Shown: piece after piece, positions 1-11,818 of the stretch
Position numbering within the stretch: the stretch's first letter is position 1
How the letters are laid out: each line of letters starts with the position of its first letter
Assembly (NCBI GenBank): GCA_013407085.1
Contig: JACCGJ010018272.1
Span: 100,790 to 164,789, forward strand
Direction of reading: 5' to 3'
From: Atriophallophorus winterbourni
Taxonomy: Eukaryota > Platyhelminthes > Trematoda > Plagiorchiida > Microphallidae
Length of the DNA stretch: 64,000 nt
The notes under the pieces: model-generated
Told to the model about the DNA's origin: nothing
Databases searched by the model: none
Seen by the model: only the letters and a program-made list of their open reading frames with translations
Position numbers and translations under genes: made by a program

Positions 1-38
1 ATAAACATATATACATATATATACATATATATATAAAC

Positions 39-76
<38 letters not shown>

Positions 77-144
77 TCGAAGATTCAATCAATTAATCAA
101 TCAATCAATCAATCAAACAATAAATCAATCAACTAATTACTCAA
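1..144. repeat. AT-rich simple repeats, (TA)n then (AATC)n
   Basis: Alternating TA/CATA tracts run to about 78, followed by imperfect AATC repeats. They lead directly into the long TATC array. No coding sequence is seen here. Confidence 0.9.
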
Positions 145-773
<629 letters not shown>

Positions 774-868
774 GTATCTATACATATCTCTCTATATATA
801 CATTATGGGACTAAGATCGGTTTTTTACATTCCATTTATTAAATTTAATTATTTATTCTTCCACTTAC

Positions 869-1413
869 TTTCCAATCCAAAGTTAATTGACCTGTTTCCA
901 ATCCATATAAACTACCTCCGGCTGGAACTTGAAACGCTGGTCGTGGTGGAACGTAACAAAATTCAGTGGATTTTGGATCCAACGGCGGGACAACCACACT
1001 GTGATCCGAGAGGCCATGGATCGTCCTTGTACGAATACGGAAATGGTACGCCAAATCGGCAAACAATGGTATGGCAACTTTAATGATGCGACTACCCGCT
1101 GGGGTCAATCGGTCTTCTAAAACGATAAATTGATATGCGAATGCTGGCCAATCATCTTTCTTGGATGCTTCAATTGCTTTGTTGCGAATCCTTGACAGCC
1201 GTTTGTTAACCCATATATTGTTCAGTTCCTGAACCGTTACCTCACGATTGGTTGACAATAGCTGATTGTGGTCTTCTCTGTCGTATCCAGCAATCCATTC
1301 AATTTGTGTACTGTTTGCACTGTACGATCCATTGACGTTATTCCATTGAAGGAGAGCCATCGGAAGAGATCCGTTGTTGACCAGGCACCTCACTCTTATA
1401 TTCTCATATAAAA
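869..1413 (-). CDS. Neuroglian/L1CAM-like exon: FnIII-5 and start of the next FnIII
   Basis: Last visible exon of the minus-strand adhesion gene. It begins after a pyrimidine-rich ACTTTCAG acceptor and ends TGGAAA before the donor GTAAGT. Two bases complete a codon begun in exon 2986-3198, then 181 codons follow and the exon ends in phase 0. The protein has the FnIII B-strand (LLQWNNVNGSYS), a charged insert, the F-strand YHFRIRTRTIHGLSDHS and a new FnIII start (PPRPAFQVPAGG ... LTLDWK). The split after the B-strand Trp, in phase 0, is the same as in exon 16692-17218, and both have a Cys plus a Pro-rich linker before it. That suggests block duplication or a shared ancestral exon. The protein is expected to be a cell-surface receptor of neurons. 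The gene continues left of position 1. Confidence 0.8.
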
Positions 1414-2309
1414 CTGAAAGTAATGGTATATAAATAATATTCTTCTTATAATTCTAGCAGTCATTTTCTGTTGCACAACTATATGCTGTTTGCGATACTC
1501 ATAGCTATAAAGCTTCGGGTAAGTTTGATGTAATTATTATGATGCATGTTATGCTTTTTTCATCAAAGTACTAACGATTTTTGGTATTCTTTTTTAAGCT
1601 AATGTATAGATATTTGACGTTTTATGCGATTGAGCAAGCATTCCGTTTTATGTGATTCAAAAGAATGAAGTAGAAAAAGAAAAATTAGAAAGAAAAGAAG
1701 AAGAAATTGGCTTCATTCATGTACACGAATGTTCAGCAATAATATTAATTCAACCACACACAAATATTTTCCCAAATATAAGTTGCTTGAACAATGTGAG
1801 GGTAAGGATTTAATGTGGACATTCACACTGTCAGTCGCCTCCTTATATGAAGAATAACCAAATAGCGGGCAATTTATGGGACGAACGAATTCCTTAATTT
1901 TTAAGTTCTCGAATAAGAGACGATATATTAACTTCGTGTAGATGAGAATGATTTGCAAGCCATGAGGACCTCATGAAGTGGGTGTGCATTATCAGGCGAA
2001 ATGACACTGTTCAATCCGTCACATTCACGGAAGTATCGCGATAATCGTAGTCAGAGCAATTAAAGGCATACCAGTGTCCGGCAAGCATAATAATACTAGC
2101 ACTGCACTTCAGATTTTGATTAAAAATCTGCTCGCTTCCATTGCTGCTTGGTTGTGCTACTTTTAATAAGCTGTTTCGCACGGCAAAGCAAACGCCATAC
2201 AGTCAAGGCTCATCAATGCTCGTTCCATTCCAAAACGTGTTATCTTTTTCTGTTTGCATACCCGTGTCTGGTAGCCTCGTCTCTTGCAGAGCATTTCACC
2301 TCATTGTTA
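1414..2309 (-). other. Intron, no gene seen
   Basis: AT-rich intron between the FnIII-5 and FnIII-4 exons. Short open frames occur but have no domain signature or convincing splice context. The part from about 2100 may already belong to the GC-richer repeat that follows. Confidence 0.6.
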
Positions 2310-2700
2310 ATCGCAAGCGATTGTCTTAGGTCTCTGATGTTCGAGACGGCGTCATGAAATCAATCAAGCATGGCTTCCCATTTTCATGTCTGATCTGTGT
2401 GTGTTAGAAATTCTTTTCACGGGTATGGAAATATAAAGTATGCTTTCCGGCAATTTTCTAATCCACATGCACACTCAATGTGAACCGCGTTCAAGAAACT
2501 ACGAGCGCCGCATGCCCGAAATAAACTGGTTTTAAGGCTCAAGTCAGCCGCCTTCGACCCTTGTGTTGTTAGTAGGAGCATTTATGCCGGCCAAACAGGA
2601 TCGCGCGTGCAGGCTTAAAGCTTGACTTATTAGTCAGAGGCTATATAAGACACACGTTATTAGAGCATTTTTGAATTGAAATCTTATGCCTATGTAATTA
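2310..2700 (+). repeat. Degenerate copy of dispersed repeat X
   Basis: It shares ordered blocks with 22080-23000: a block around GATGTTCGAGACGGCGTCATG at the left, and at the right CAGCCGCCTTCGACCC, AGTAGGAGCA, CAGGATCGCGCGTGCAGG and GAGGCTATATAAGACAC. A third copy lies inverted at 19260-19810. The right end includes a TATATAAG stretch resembling a core promoter, which would suit the 5' region of a retroelement, but no linked ORF is recognised. Confidence 0.6.
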
Positions 2701-2985
2701 TTTACGTCCTAATTTACATACATAATATATTAGACGCGGTGGAACCAGTATTAAGTTGATCATTGAAACGAATTTACGTTTATGAATAAGTTTGCTAAAA
2801 CATCTGGCCATTCGGCGAAAAACATATACAAAACCAATAATCTATGTTGTTCTCATATTTGCTCTGATATACTGATTTCGGTTAATTGCACTCATGCGGT
2901 ACGCTTGTTAGACACTTTTCCCGGGACCATTGAAAAATGAGAACTTTTGAAAATCAATAAACACAGCAATGAGTCGTTTGCTTAC

Positions 2986-3198
2986 CTTTCGGAGGATCAG
3001 GAAATTTGAAGTTAAAACTGGACCCTCTTGGACTTTCGGATCCATGCATTGACCACACTGATACCGAATAATATGACTTTCGATCCAAGTTGTTGAATGT
3101 ATGCGTTAGACGCTTGGAATGCGGGTCCGCATCAACAGGCGCTCGTCGTGTTGTCGACTCGGTGGTTTTGTTCACTGTGTGAATGGAATTACCGTTCA
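2986..3198 (-). CDS. Neuroglian/L1CAM-like exon: end of FnIII-4
   Basis: The exon starts after ATAATTACAAG and ends at AAAG before GTAAGC, phase 1 at both sides. It completes FnIII-4: strand E NNLDRKSY, strand F YYSVSVWSMHGSESPRGSS and linker FPDPPK, which runs directly into FnIII-5 of exon 869-1413. With the G of exon 8195-8325 the junction reads YEVVLNN then VNGNS, a smooth FnIII C-strand. Extracellular region of a predicted adhesion receptor. Confidence 0.8.
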
Positions 3199-4299
3199 CT
3201 TGTAATTATATGTTAATTCCAAACAATCAAACCATAATGTACCTATTCTCATTCGAAAGTGTACAACATACATGTCCGTTACATGGCCATTAAATTGTTC
3301 AGTTATTGGAACCAGTTTATTCCGAGCTGATGTAATAATTATTCTAGGTATATTTTTTGTTAAGATTAGAAATTTCGTGAAATGGCTTCAGTGCTTGATT
3401 AATTTAAACGCAAATGCACGAAGCTGAAAATACCCGGCACTGTATAATTATTAGCACCTACATTGCAAGAGCTAGTCGAAAAGTCATTAGGCACACCAGC
3501 AAGCAGGGCTAATCAGCATCTGGACAACAACCTTCGGCACGTTCAGTAACAGGCAGCGCAGAAAAGACAGACGTCAACCACGGCAAACCCACAAGAATTT
3601 AGTTTGCGGAAGAACTTATGAGAATGATTCAGGTGTCAATCCAACCAAATACAACAAACGATGGAAAGCAGTAATAGCTATTCAGTGACATCCGATTTGT
3701 AAAAATCAGTCAAACAATTACAACGAGGCAGATGGTCGAAGGCGATTGTCTGGCGTGAACTAGTGAGACAAATCAACGCGGGGTGAGAATCAAAAGATTA
3801 ACAAGAGAAACTCATTGGTAATTAAAATGTTATTCTATGAAAAAGGCATGTGTTATATTCTTTGGCAGTCGCAAATTTAACGCACCACCAACTGGCGTAC
3901 TCCTGTGTTGCGAGAATCGGGAAAACGTGATTAACGCTTGAATGCTTGAGCACTGGGCTGAATCATGACGCAACAGATCGGTGGACAGTATACGGGTGAA
4001 ATGTGATTTGGATTAGATTGTGTCGTTAGGGTTTATATCAACAAAGCATGACAAGAAAAACCATGTAACTTCGATGCAATCGAACTTAGATTATTAATCC
4101 ATGCTCTATGCCATTCGAAAATCTTAACTATGCCACGTGTCGTAATACAAACAGATGAACATTGATACTTGGATGCCTTGTGAAATACAGGTAGTTATGG
4201 AACGATCTAGGCGTAATTTACCTCGTTAATAGGATTTGTGTGATTCGCTATTACTCACCTTGCGCCGATTTAACATAAATTAGTCCTTAGTTATAATTT
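3199..4299 (-). other. Intron, anonymous
   Basis: Part of the 5-kb intron between exons 2986-3198 and 8195-8325. I see no domain-bearing frame. The stretch 3480-3800 is somewhat more GC-rich and could be an old repeat. Confidence 0.5.
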
Positions 4300-4900
4300 T
4301 TAAGTTTTTAACTTTGGGACCGATCGCATATTCATAAAGGAAAGGAATTTGTGTGCTATCGCTTAGAGCAGGTTTTAATAATTTTTGACTTCTGAAACTG
4401 AAGCGTCTCTAGAAAAAGTGTGATAGTCAGGACATGACTAAGTAGTAATCAATCCTCCACCGTTTATTTGACCTTACCGCTAAACAGCTTAGGTTCAGAC
4501 TACCGTGTGTCAACTCCCATTGTCATGACGAGAATCAGTGGTCGATTTGCCTAATGTGTGTCCCATATGCCCAAAAGTACATAACTAATGGGGTTAAGGC
4601 AAAACGATAAGTGAAGGAAAAGGAAATAAACCAATTAACCACTAGGTATAGGGGTCGTATCAGTGCTGAGCGCCCGATTCTGGAGCATTCTGACCCATCG
4701 ATATTTTTTGACTATCAGTCAGCTTGCCACATGTATGAGGGTTAGTCATATGATTTAATACCTAGTCTTAATGATCTCAAATTTTCTAGATCGACGTTGT
4801 GTCCTGTATCTCAAACGTGTTCGCGCGAAGGCTGAATCACGAATCAGGAATTGATATTCACCCGCATCTCGATTTTGGTGCGAAGTTATCTGGAAGTCTG
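4300..4900 (-). mobile_element. Penelope-like element remnant (3' end)
   Basis: On the minus strand 4790-4890 matches the Penelope-like endonuclease C-terminal region at 35459-35725 (EYQ.LI.DSA followed by a degraded HVLDTGH equivalent). Minus 4310-4490 matches the downstream block also present at 7545-7745 plus and 37690-37800 plus (AACCTGCTCTAA, CGATCGGTCCCAA). Frames are broken, so this is a fossil. Confidence 0.55.
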
Positions 4901-5049
4901 TGCTGGACAAACACCAGGGCAAACTTTACATTGCTTTCTGTAGATGCTATTCGTGACGCTTGATAAAGGCGGAAATTTGTGACATCTTAACCTTCAATGT
5001 AATTGTAACAATGGAAGGAAGGGTGAGAATAAGACCACAAAATGTAGGC

Positions 5050-7215
5050 TGCACTTGATGCGTGCCAAATGTTCAACAAAGAAGTAAGTGATAGTTCTCA
5101 CGTAGTTAAATATTTTGGCTGCTTGTGCGAAGTACATACCAACTGTGATAAGTTTCAAACACAGGAAGTGTTATCGTTTAATAACAACGTGGATTACCCA
5201 GGCTTTTGCAACGTATGTAGTGCATGTCGAAGTAAACAACGTAGCGGCACACCAACAACGCTGGAATCTCGAACAAATGTTTCGCAAAATTGTTATCGAA
5301 AACTTGAGTAAACAATTAAATCGCTTTTGTTAGATACAATGGCTAAGGCAATTCAACTCAAAATAAATTTTTCTTAAGGTGGCAGAAATGATGAGAACAA
5401 TATTTCAAAACTGCTCCCTAACTGAGTGTGGTGAAAGCGTTTCCCGGTTTAAAATAGATGACCCAAGTGAACCCAGATTAACATGGTTCTCATCTGATAA
5501 AAAGTGTAGAATTTAGAGAGGACGCCTCACCGTCTATTTGTAGATCTTAGCATCCAAGAAAACGCAAGACTACCGTTCATTCAACGAAAACCGATATCGC
5601 TATGAGTGTAATCTGCACAAATGTACCGGAGTTAATAGATAAATATTTTTCAGCAAAACAAGCATATGAGTTCAAGGAATGAAATATGCTATGTGCACAC
5701 ATGAGCTTGAGAGCGTTAGTACCTACTTCGATGACGCGCTTAACTCGGCATAAATGCTCCCCGCATGTAGGCCGGCCGCGCGAACTAAATCGAACATGAG
5801 CTCACGGAATCACACATGCAATCCTTGAGAGGAGGATGGTGGTTGCATGCATGCGTGTTACTTGGACATGAAGGAAGTCATCCGCAATGCGTATCTAATC
5901 CGTTCTTGTCCGGGTTTAACCTGCCTAGTCCAAGCCGTCTAACACTGGTACCGCTTTGGCGGTACAAATATTGAGAACCAAACTTCCTTTGACCGACTCT
6001 CGATGGTTCGGTCAAATAGAAAAGCTTTCAGCTCGATCATTGTATACGTACGCCACAATCAATGCCCTATATACAAACACAATGCCTGTTAAACAAATTA
6101 GTAGAAATAAAGGATCTCTGTAATCAGCACTCACTCGACGTCTTAGCAATAGCTGAGACATGGTTCCAACCTCATATGAGCGATCGAGAGATCTCGATTC
6201 CAAACATGACACTGTTTTGGAGAGAGCGCTTAAGAACAGGTGGTGGAATAGCTTTTCAACACCAACAACTTATATGCAGTATGGTAGTTACATACACTGA
6301 TCTCGATCTGTAAGACTGTATATGTTGTAACATAAAGCGCATAAAGAAACACTGGCTCTGGCCTAACGAATCTCCTTAAAGCCTAAGACGATAGAAGAAC
6401 GGAGTTGGATAGTAATTCTTGCATTCACGTCTGTTATTTAGACATTTCTAAAGATTTTGACCGAGTAAAGCACAATTTGCTTCTAAAAAAACTGTTACTC
6501 TCAGGAATATATGAACCATTCCTTTCATGGTTGATTAGCTACCTGTCAGATTGCCACGACTGTGATAAATAAACGGATTGCTATCATAAAAGTTGAAAAC
6601 CACGAGCGAAGTCCCAAAATAATCCCTGATAGGCCCGCTCCTATTTCTATTATACATAATCGATTTACCTAAATTTATAACATCCAATATGGTGCAGTTC
6701 ATGCATGATATGAAAATGTGGACGCCAATCAGTTCTGCAGATGATTGTGACAAACTACAAAGGGATTTGGACAACGTGTCAAATTAGGCTGCCATGAATG
6801 TTATGACATTCCACATACGGAAAATTAAGATGCACCACCTTGGCTAGAATGTTTTTTGGAGATATCGATTGGGAAATGAAAAATTGACATGGAGCTCGTT
6901 GGTATAAGAACTTGGAGTATGCATTAGTGGAAACCTCAACAGCACGATTCACTGCCAGAAAATATGTTGACAGGCCAACAGATTGTTCGGTATATTTCGA
7001 AGAGTATTTGGAAGATTCTCACTTGTAATCTTATTATGGATAATGAACGTCTAACTTCGACGGCGATGGAGTATGCGGTAAATGTCTGAGATTCTTGGCT
7101 GCGAAAAGATATTGCTCCATTTAATAAAATCTATCACTGAGCAACAAAGTTAGTGATGGGTCTTCCTAACGTACACCGAAAAATTGCGACGTCTGAGTCG
7201 ATGTGTTTTTACCCA
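5050..7215 (+). mobile_element. Degenerate CR1-like non-LTR retrotransposon
   Basis: Order and orientation follow the complete copy at 10-14.85 kb. ORF1 zinc-finger remnants lie at 5069-5330 (CEVHTNCDKFQTQEV, FCNVCSACRSK), further ORF1 debris to about 5700, an out-of-place RT scrap at 5845-5880 (GGCMHACYLDM), the endonuclease N-terminus at 6062-6310 (LDVLAIAETWFQPHMSDRE), then after a deletion the reverse transcriptase from about 6380 (CYLDISKDFDRVKHN) to the RATKLVMGL region near 7160. There are multiple stops and frameshifts. It is cut at about 7217 by an opposite-strand CR1 3' end. Confidence 0.85.
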
Positions 7216-7540
7216 AAGGATTAACGGATTCAAGGATTCACGGATTCACGGTTCAAAAATTAATACTTTACAACACCGCAGGATTACGGTATGAATGAAA
7301 ATGTGAAAAATAAAATAGTAAAAATGAAATAGAGAATATTTAATGTAAGTCAAAAGAACCATGTTCTTTTGCATATTTAAGTCGAATTTCGCTTTAAACA
7401 CCGCCAATCAAGGAGAGCCCATGATATGTTGGGGCAGGGAATTTCAAATTAATGTAGCACGTACGGCCAAAAATGGCGCCAACAATCAATCGGTCACTGA
7501 TCTTGGTCATTCCAACGAAACGTGACACACTATAGGCTGT
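7216..7540 (-). mobile_element. 3' end of a CR1-like element, tail-to-tail with the previous one
   Basis: Starts with imperfect ATTCACGG-type octamers at 7222-7250 and continues with the 3' region seen at 30345 and 52862 (ACAACACCGCAGGATTACGG, GAATATTTAATGTAA, CGCTTTAAACACCGCC). Orientation is minus, so its 3' terminus abuts the interior of the plus-strand element. It is 5'-truncated. Confidence 0.75.
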
Positions 7541-7544
7541 TCAG

Positions 7545-7745
7545 AGGTAAGGTCAAATCAGTGTTGTGGCTTGACTACTACTTAATCATGTTCCCTGTTC
7601 TGGCTTTCACACATGTTCTGACGAAGCTTCTGTGTCACAAGTGAAACGTTATCCAAAACCTGCTCTAACCGATTGTACTCCATTATCTTTGTATTATGAA
7701 TACACGATCGGTCCCAAGCATATTCCAATTTATTGCTGCTCCTTT
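7545..7745 (+). mobile_element. Penelope-like 3' region fragment
   Basis: Carries the block GACGAAGCTTCTGTGTCA, GTGAAACGTTATCC, AACCTGCTCTAACCGA and CACGATCGGTCCCAAG. Related blocks lie inverted at 4310-4490 and 35180-35330 and direct at 37690-37800. In the 35-kb copy this block directly follows the endonuclease C-terminus, which ties it to Penelope-like elements. Confidence 0.5.
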
Positions 7746-8194
7746 ATCATATCCGATATATCCGATTGAAAACGCGGAATTTGAATAACCACTTTATCGT
7801 GATTTTATTTGCTTTGAGTGAATTACGCAAAGCTTGCCAAGAAGGATCTTACTCAGAATTTGAATTTTTATGTAAGCGTTTACTTGTCAACATATAGGTC
7901 ATCAATCTATTTAGTCTATAAATGTATTGTCAAAATTCCTAACATACTCTTAGAACGAAGGAGTGTTCGTTAAATATAGAATTAATATTGAAAAATAAAG
8001 ATCCCAAACCTTTCGATAATGGAGGTGTTTGGTGAGAAAATATGATAAGACATCAATCCATCAACTCATGTCGAGTGTTTTCATTTGTCAGATGTATTGA
8101 TCAAACTTGTAGATAATTTGCGCATACTTGCTTCATTGGTATTGACAAAAATTCACAAATAACGCTTAAAGAAATGTGTAACATTTTAACTAAC
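7746..8194 (-). other. Intron, no feature recognised
   Basis: AT-rich sequence between the Penelope-like fragment and the FnIII-4 exon. Nothing supportable was seen. Confidence 0.5.
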
Positions 8195-8325
8195 CATTGT
8201 TGAGAACCACCTCATATCGTTCGGCTTCCTTTACTTGGTCCCAACTGATATCAACAGTCGAATCGTCCTTTAGTGTGTAACGTAGATTTGGAAGCGTAGC
8301 CTTTGTTTTTGCGTACAACGCATTA
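8195..8325 (-). CDS. Neuroglian/L1CAM-like exon: start of FnIII-4
   Basis: A short exon (131 nt) bounded by the acceptor CATTTCCAG and the donor GTTAGT after AATG. It enters in phase 2 and leaves in phase 1, both matching its neighbours. The frame gives a typical FnIII start: ATLPNLRYTLKDDST, then VDISWDQVKEAERYEVVLNN with the conserved B-strand Trp and C-strand Tyr. Joined to the next exon the C-strand continues as VNGNSIHTV. No other frame through this exon is open at both sites. Confidence 0.8.
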
Positions 8326-8995
8326 CTGGAAATGTAAAAGTGACACTAATGAAAGTTTAAGTGTCGTAAATACCAAGGCAATCTATTCTAGACCATGCCA
8401 TAACATCGTGAAATGTTTTGATCTTGAAATTTAGAATCAGGCGTACTACATTCTTTCGTGTAATGGTTGATACCTTATCACAAGAGATGGATCGTGCTTT
8501 AGAATTTGAAGCCAGTTTGCCGAAAAATATAGTTGATTTAACATGAAAAGTAATTGCAAAGCTAACCTATGTGGTTGATATTCTTGTTCACGAATAATCA
8601 ACGACAAGAAGACAGGATTCAACTTTCACAATTCAAGATTTATGGTGAAATGGTAAACAGATTAACATTACCACTGGATATACTTACAAAATTTAAAGCA
8701 ACCAAACTTTCATATTTCAATCCAGGTTGTGCAACTAAGTAGTAAATTTAATCTCAAATATTATGAAGGGTGTATAAAATGTTAGTCGAAAAGGGTATTC
8801 TTGGTTACATTTGTTTTCAACTTGTGTCTGTATATAGGAATCACTGATGTTCCGAGCTTACATTTAAACTGGACGATCTAATACCAACTAATCCTGATCT
8901 TACGCCAAATATTGAATTATCACAGTCATGTCTGTATATATAGTTGTCTATTAAATTTTACAAGTAGGCAAAACTTTCAAAACATGTCCACGCAC
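8326..8995 (-). other. Intron, no feature recognised
   Basis: 670-bp intron between the FnIII-3 and FnIII-4 exons. AT-rich, with no repeat family recognised. Confidence 0.5.
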
Positions 8996-9198
8996 CTCTC
9001 CGCTCCCCCGTTTCGAATGTTTAACACCGCCACCGTCAAACGAATCCACGTTTCCGCAGGCAAATTGCCGACTTCCGCCGAGAAAAACCCGTTTGCTCCA
9101 TGTATTCGTATCAAGTTCTCTTGTTTACAATTGTCATCTGCCATGCCCCTTCTTAGACATTCCCAATAATTCGTTGGTATTTCCCGCGCAATAAAATC
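8996..9198 (-). CDS. Neuroglian/L1CAM-like exon: end of FnIII-3
   Basis: Begins after CATATTTTAG in phase 0 and ends GGAGAG before the donor GTGCGT in phase 2 (203 nt), fitting both neighbours. It is noticeably more GC-rich than the introns. The frame reads DFIAREIPTNYWECL, then ENLIRIHGANGFFSAEVGN, LPAETWIRLTVAVLNIRNGG. The I-R-I-H-G...V.NL...W.R..V...N pattern lines up with strands D to F of neuroglian FnIII-3. It runs directly on from exon 9480-9746. The site was found from splice phase and domain fit, because the frame has no long ATG-initiated ORF. Confidence 0.75.
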
Positions 9199-9254
9199 CT
9201 AAAATATGAGTTTAAATAATTTAGAACAAAAGAGAAATTACTCATTTGCATACA

Positions 9255-9345
9255 TTTCATTCACACACACAAATCACAACCGGTTTCGTACTGCTTGCGC
9301 TCATCAGGTATGTAAAGTACTCCAGGATCCGCATGCCTCGATCCA
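9255..9345 (-). ncRNA. Hammerhead ribozyme motif, CCGG-type repeat
   Basis: On the minus strand CTGATGA (9307-9301), a stem-II segment, GAAA (9287-9284), CCGG (9283-9280) and a TT cleavage dinucleotide follow in hammerhead order. Flanks carry the repeat's GGATCC and GCATGC words (9330-9345). Stem II is imperfect in this copy, so activity is doubtful. It lies in an intron of the adhesion gene, on the same strand. Confidence 0.7.
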
Positions 9346-9479
9346 GTGGAGGTATTGTAAACAAGTTCTAATCGTAAGCCATTGTTGGGTATTGTTAACA
9401 CGACCTACATGGTCAGTCATATGCGCCAAACACATGTAAACTATTTTTAAAATTCTCTTGAGTCATGAGTCAAAATTAC

Positions 9480-9746
9480 CTGAGTTTTCAAACTTCCAGA
9501 ACAAGGCATTCCGTATCCTTTTGCAACACACCACGAAATTCTAAATCCACGAAAGTAGCCATTCGAATCTTGATCGATTCGGTCCCAATTCGATATATGC
9601 CATAGGACTTTGATCATGTTCGATGTCCACGAATCAACGCGAAATCCTTCCACAGTTGAACTTGGAAAGCCTTCCCCTGAATATCCGGAGACCCGTGAAC
9701 CAAACTTTCGGCTGCGTCCATACAAATTAGTCGGCATGATGTTTAC
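9480..9746 (-). CDS. Neuroglian/L1CAM-like exon: end of FnIII-2 and start of FnIII-3
   Basis: 89 codons, phase 0 at both ends, with acceptor ACCTCACAG and donor CAG/GTAATT. It completes FnIII-2 (VNIMPTNLYGRSRKFGS), then has the inter-domain signature GYSGEGFPSSTVEGFRV, close to the GYSGE linker of arthropod neuroglian, and starts FnIII-3 (IKVLWHISNW, GYFRGFRISWCVAKGYG). Gly-Tyr-Phe-x-Gly-Phe matches the neuroglian G-x-F-K-G-Y strand C. With the flanking exons this is the strongest single piece of evidence for the family. Confidence 0.85.
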
Positions 9747-10523
9747 CTGTGAGGTTAATGATAAATCAATGATGATACGGGGTTAGTAATAAAAACTTTC
9801 CCATATTTCCTGAGCTGATGTGAGTTCAAAGAAATCAAATCGACTGGCAGTAATGAGAGCTCGTAGCAAGTCATAGTTCACAGTGGTATATGTTTGTTAA
9901 GTATTCTTTACTGACACGTATTAATATATGTAATCAAATGTAAATACAACCTGATCAATCAATCTGAGTAAAGCTGTATAATAACCAGAATCGATCATGC
10001 GTTCTTCGTTTGAACTGCGGGTATACTGACGTTAACGGACGGACGCATAATTTCGTGCTCTGATACTCTTGAACATTACTCGTCACTCGTCGATCCTATT
10101 CGGATTATTCTTACACCATTCGATTTCGCTCGAAGAGATCTATTGGACTTAATCAGCTTAAGTGTCCTGTGATCAATATTTCGGAAGTTACTATTTTCCA
10201 CATCACCGTGGAAATTGTGTGCGCGAGCAAAATTTGTTGTCGCTGTTTTGACTTGGTCGGGACCAATATCGTTCGGAAGATCTTCTTCAACTGAACTCAA
10301 CAAGCCGTGCATCATTTGTGCAAGATCAAATCTACGATCACCACGACTGTTTTAATTGGTAATTTGCATCCAATACATTGCGATACGTTCCCACGCGAAC
10401 CTCGCAAATATCATCTCTCAACCGTGAACCGATCGATACGCGCCTAGGTGTTTTAGTGGAAGCTATCAACACCCCCATTCAACGATCAGACAACCTTGGC
10501 CAGACAACCTCAACAGCTATCGG

Positions 10524-11818
10524 ATGTCTAGACCTACGAAAACTACGTGTCAAATTTGCAGAAAGGGGGTAAGTGTGAAATCGAAAGTAGTCATGTGTTA
10601 TATGTGCTCTAATAAGATCCACACTAATTGCGATAAACTTTTGACTAACGAGGCAGTAGTCGTTATTAATAATCCTGAAATTCCTAGTGTCTGTTATGTA
10701 TGCAGCGTCTGTAGAACAAAGTCGTTAAACGGCACCGGGACCAATGCATCACAATCAGGAGACCTGGAAAATCGCGTCAAATACTTGGAGAACATTTCCC
10801 AAAAATTTGAGGAAACATTGAAGTTGATAGTAAATGCCCACATAACTCATTAGTAAGTGAAATCAACCCGAACCCAATGCTACATCCCGTAACTCCACAA
10901 GTTACTCCGTTACTTGAGGAGAATTTGCGGGAAGCTAAACAGCTGAGTAATGCTAACGCAAGCTGTGACTCAGATGTTAATCAGATTAGAAAGTCGAAGG
11001 GGCGTGTACTGACTATCCACCAGCAGAATTCCTCTACTTCAAAAACTAATGATGAAATGAAAAGAACTTTGATGAATCTCAGTGTAATTTGCACCAATGT
11101 GCCGGAGACATCAGGGACACTTTTCTCGAGTAGAAGAACTCACGACATTGAACAATGGTACCAGCTGTGTTCAATGATGGATATGAGCTCGATACTGCCC
11201 GATTCAATAACCCGCCTAAGTCGGCACCCCAATTCTCCTCATCTCGATGAACCACGTTTACTGAGAATAACTTTCAAAAGCCAAAAAGAGATGGAATACG
11301 TTCTGTTAAACTCTTATTTGCTACGTACATTCTCACAGACTAAATGTCGCATACTTGCAGATATTCCGTGGTGGGAGAGGAAAGGTAACTTGAACAATGG
11401 GAAAAAATGTGACCAACGCAGTGTTGTTCTTCTTGGTGTTCCCGAACACACTGACACTGCTTCAGGAAATGAAATACAGCACCACGATTACAAACAGTGG
11501 CTCTATGTTGCCAACAGCATCGGGGCTCACGAGTCAGTGGTGGTGGACACTTTTAGAATACCTCGTTCACCAAACTATAAAGGTGACGGGCCCAAACCTC
11601 TGAAAGTAACATTTTTAACGAAAGGTATGATGGAATCAGTTAAGGCTAACTGGAAAGCAAACTATAGGAATCTCCCAAAGGATGTCAGAATGAGTGATCA
11701 CAGACTTTCTACGCCTTCTAATGAACCACGGCTTCCACAATCAGACGAGACTCCGATTAGAAACACTGTGACAATCCCAAAAAACGACCGATGTCCGACT
11801 CTCGAAGGGTCGGACTAA
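10524..11818 (+). CDS. CR1 ORF1 protein with PHD-like zinc finger, one frameshift
   Basis: RNA-binding or chaperone-type ORF1 of a non-LTR retrotransposon. The N-terminal 60 residues hold a Cys/His-rich finger spaced like a PHD finger: CQIC, CYMC..KIHTNC, then CYVCSVC. The first reading frame ends at TAG 10851-10853. The rest continues in another frame from about 10840 (313 codons from the ATG at 10877, with weak paired segments around STSKTNDEMK and CDQRSVVLLGVPE). So a single indel near 10836-10850 breaks an otherwise full ORF1. A similar finger in worse shape is at 5069-5330. The C-terminal end overlaps ORF2 by 28 nt. Confidence 0.8.
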
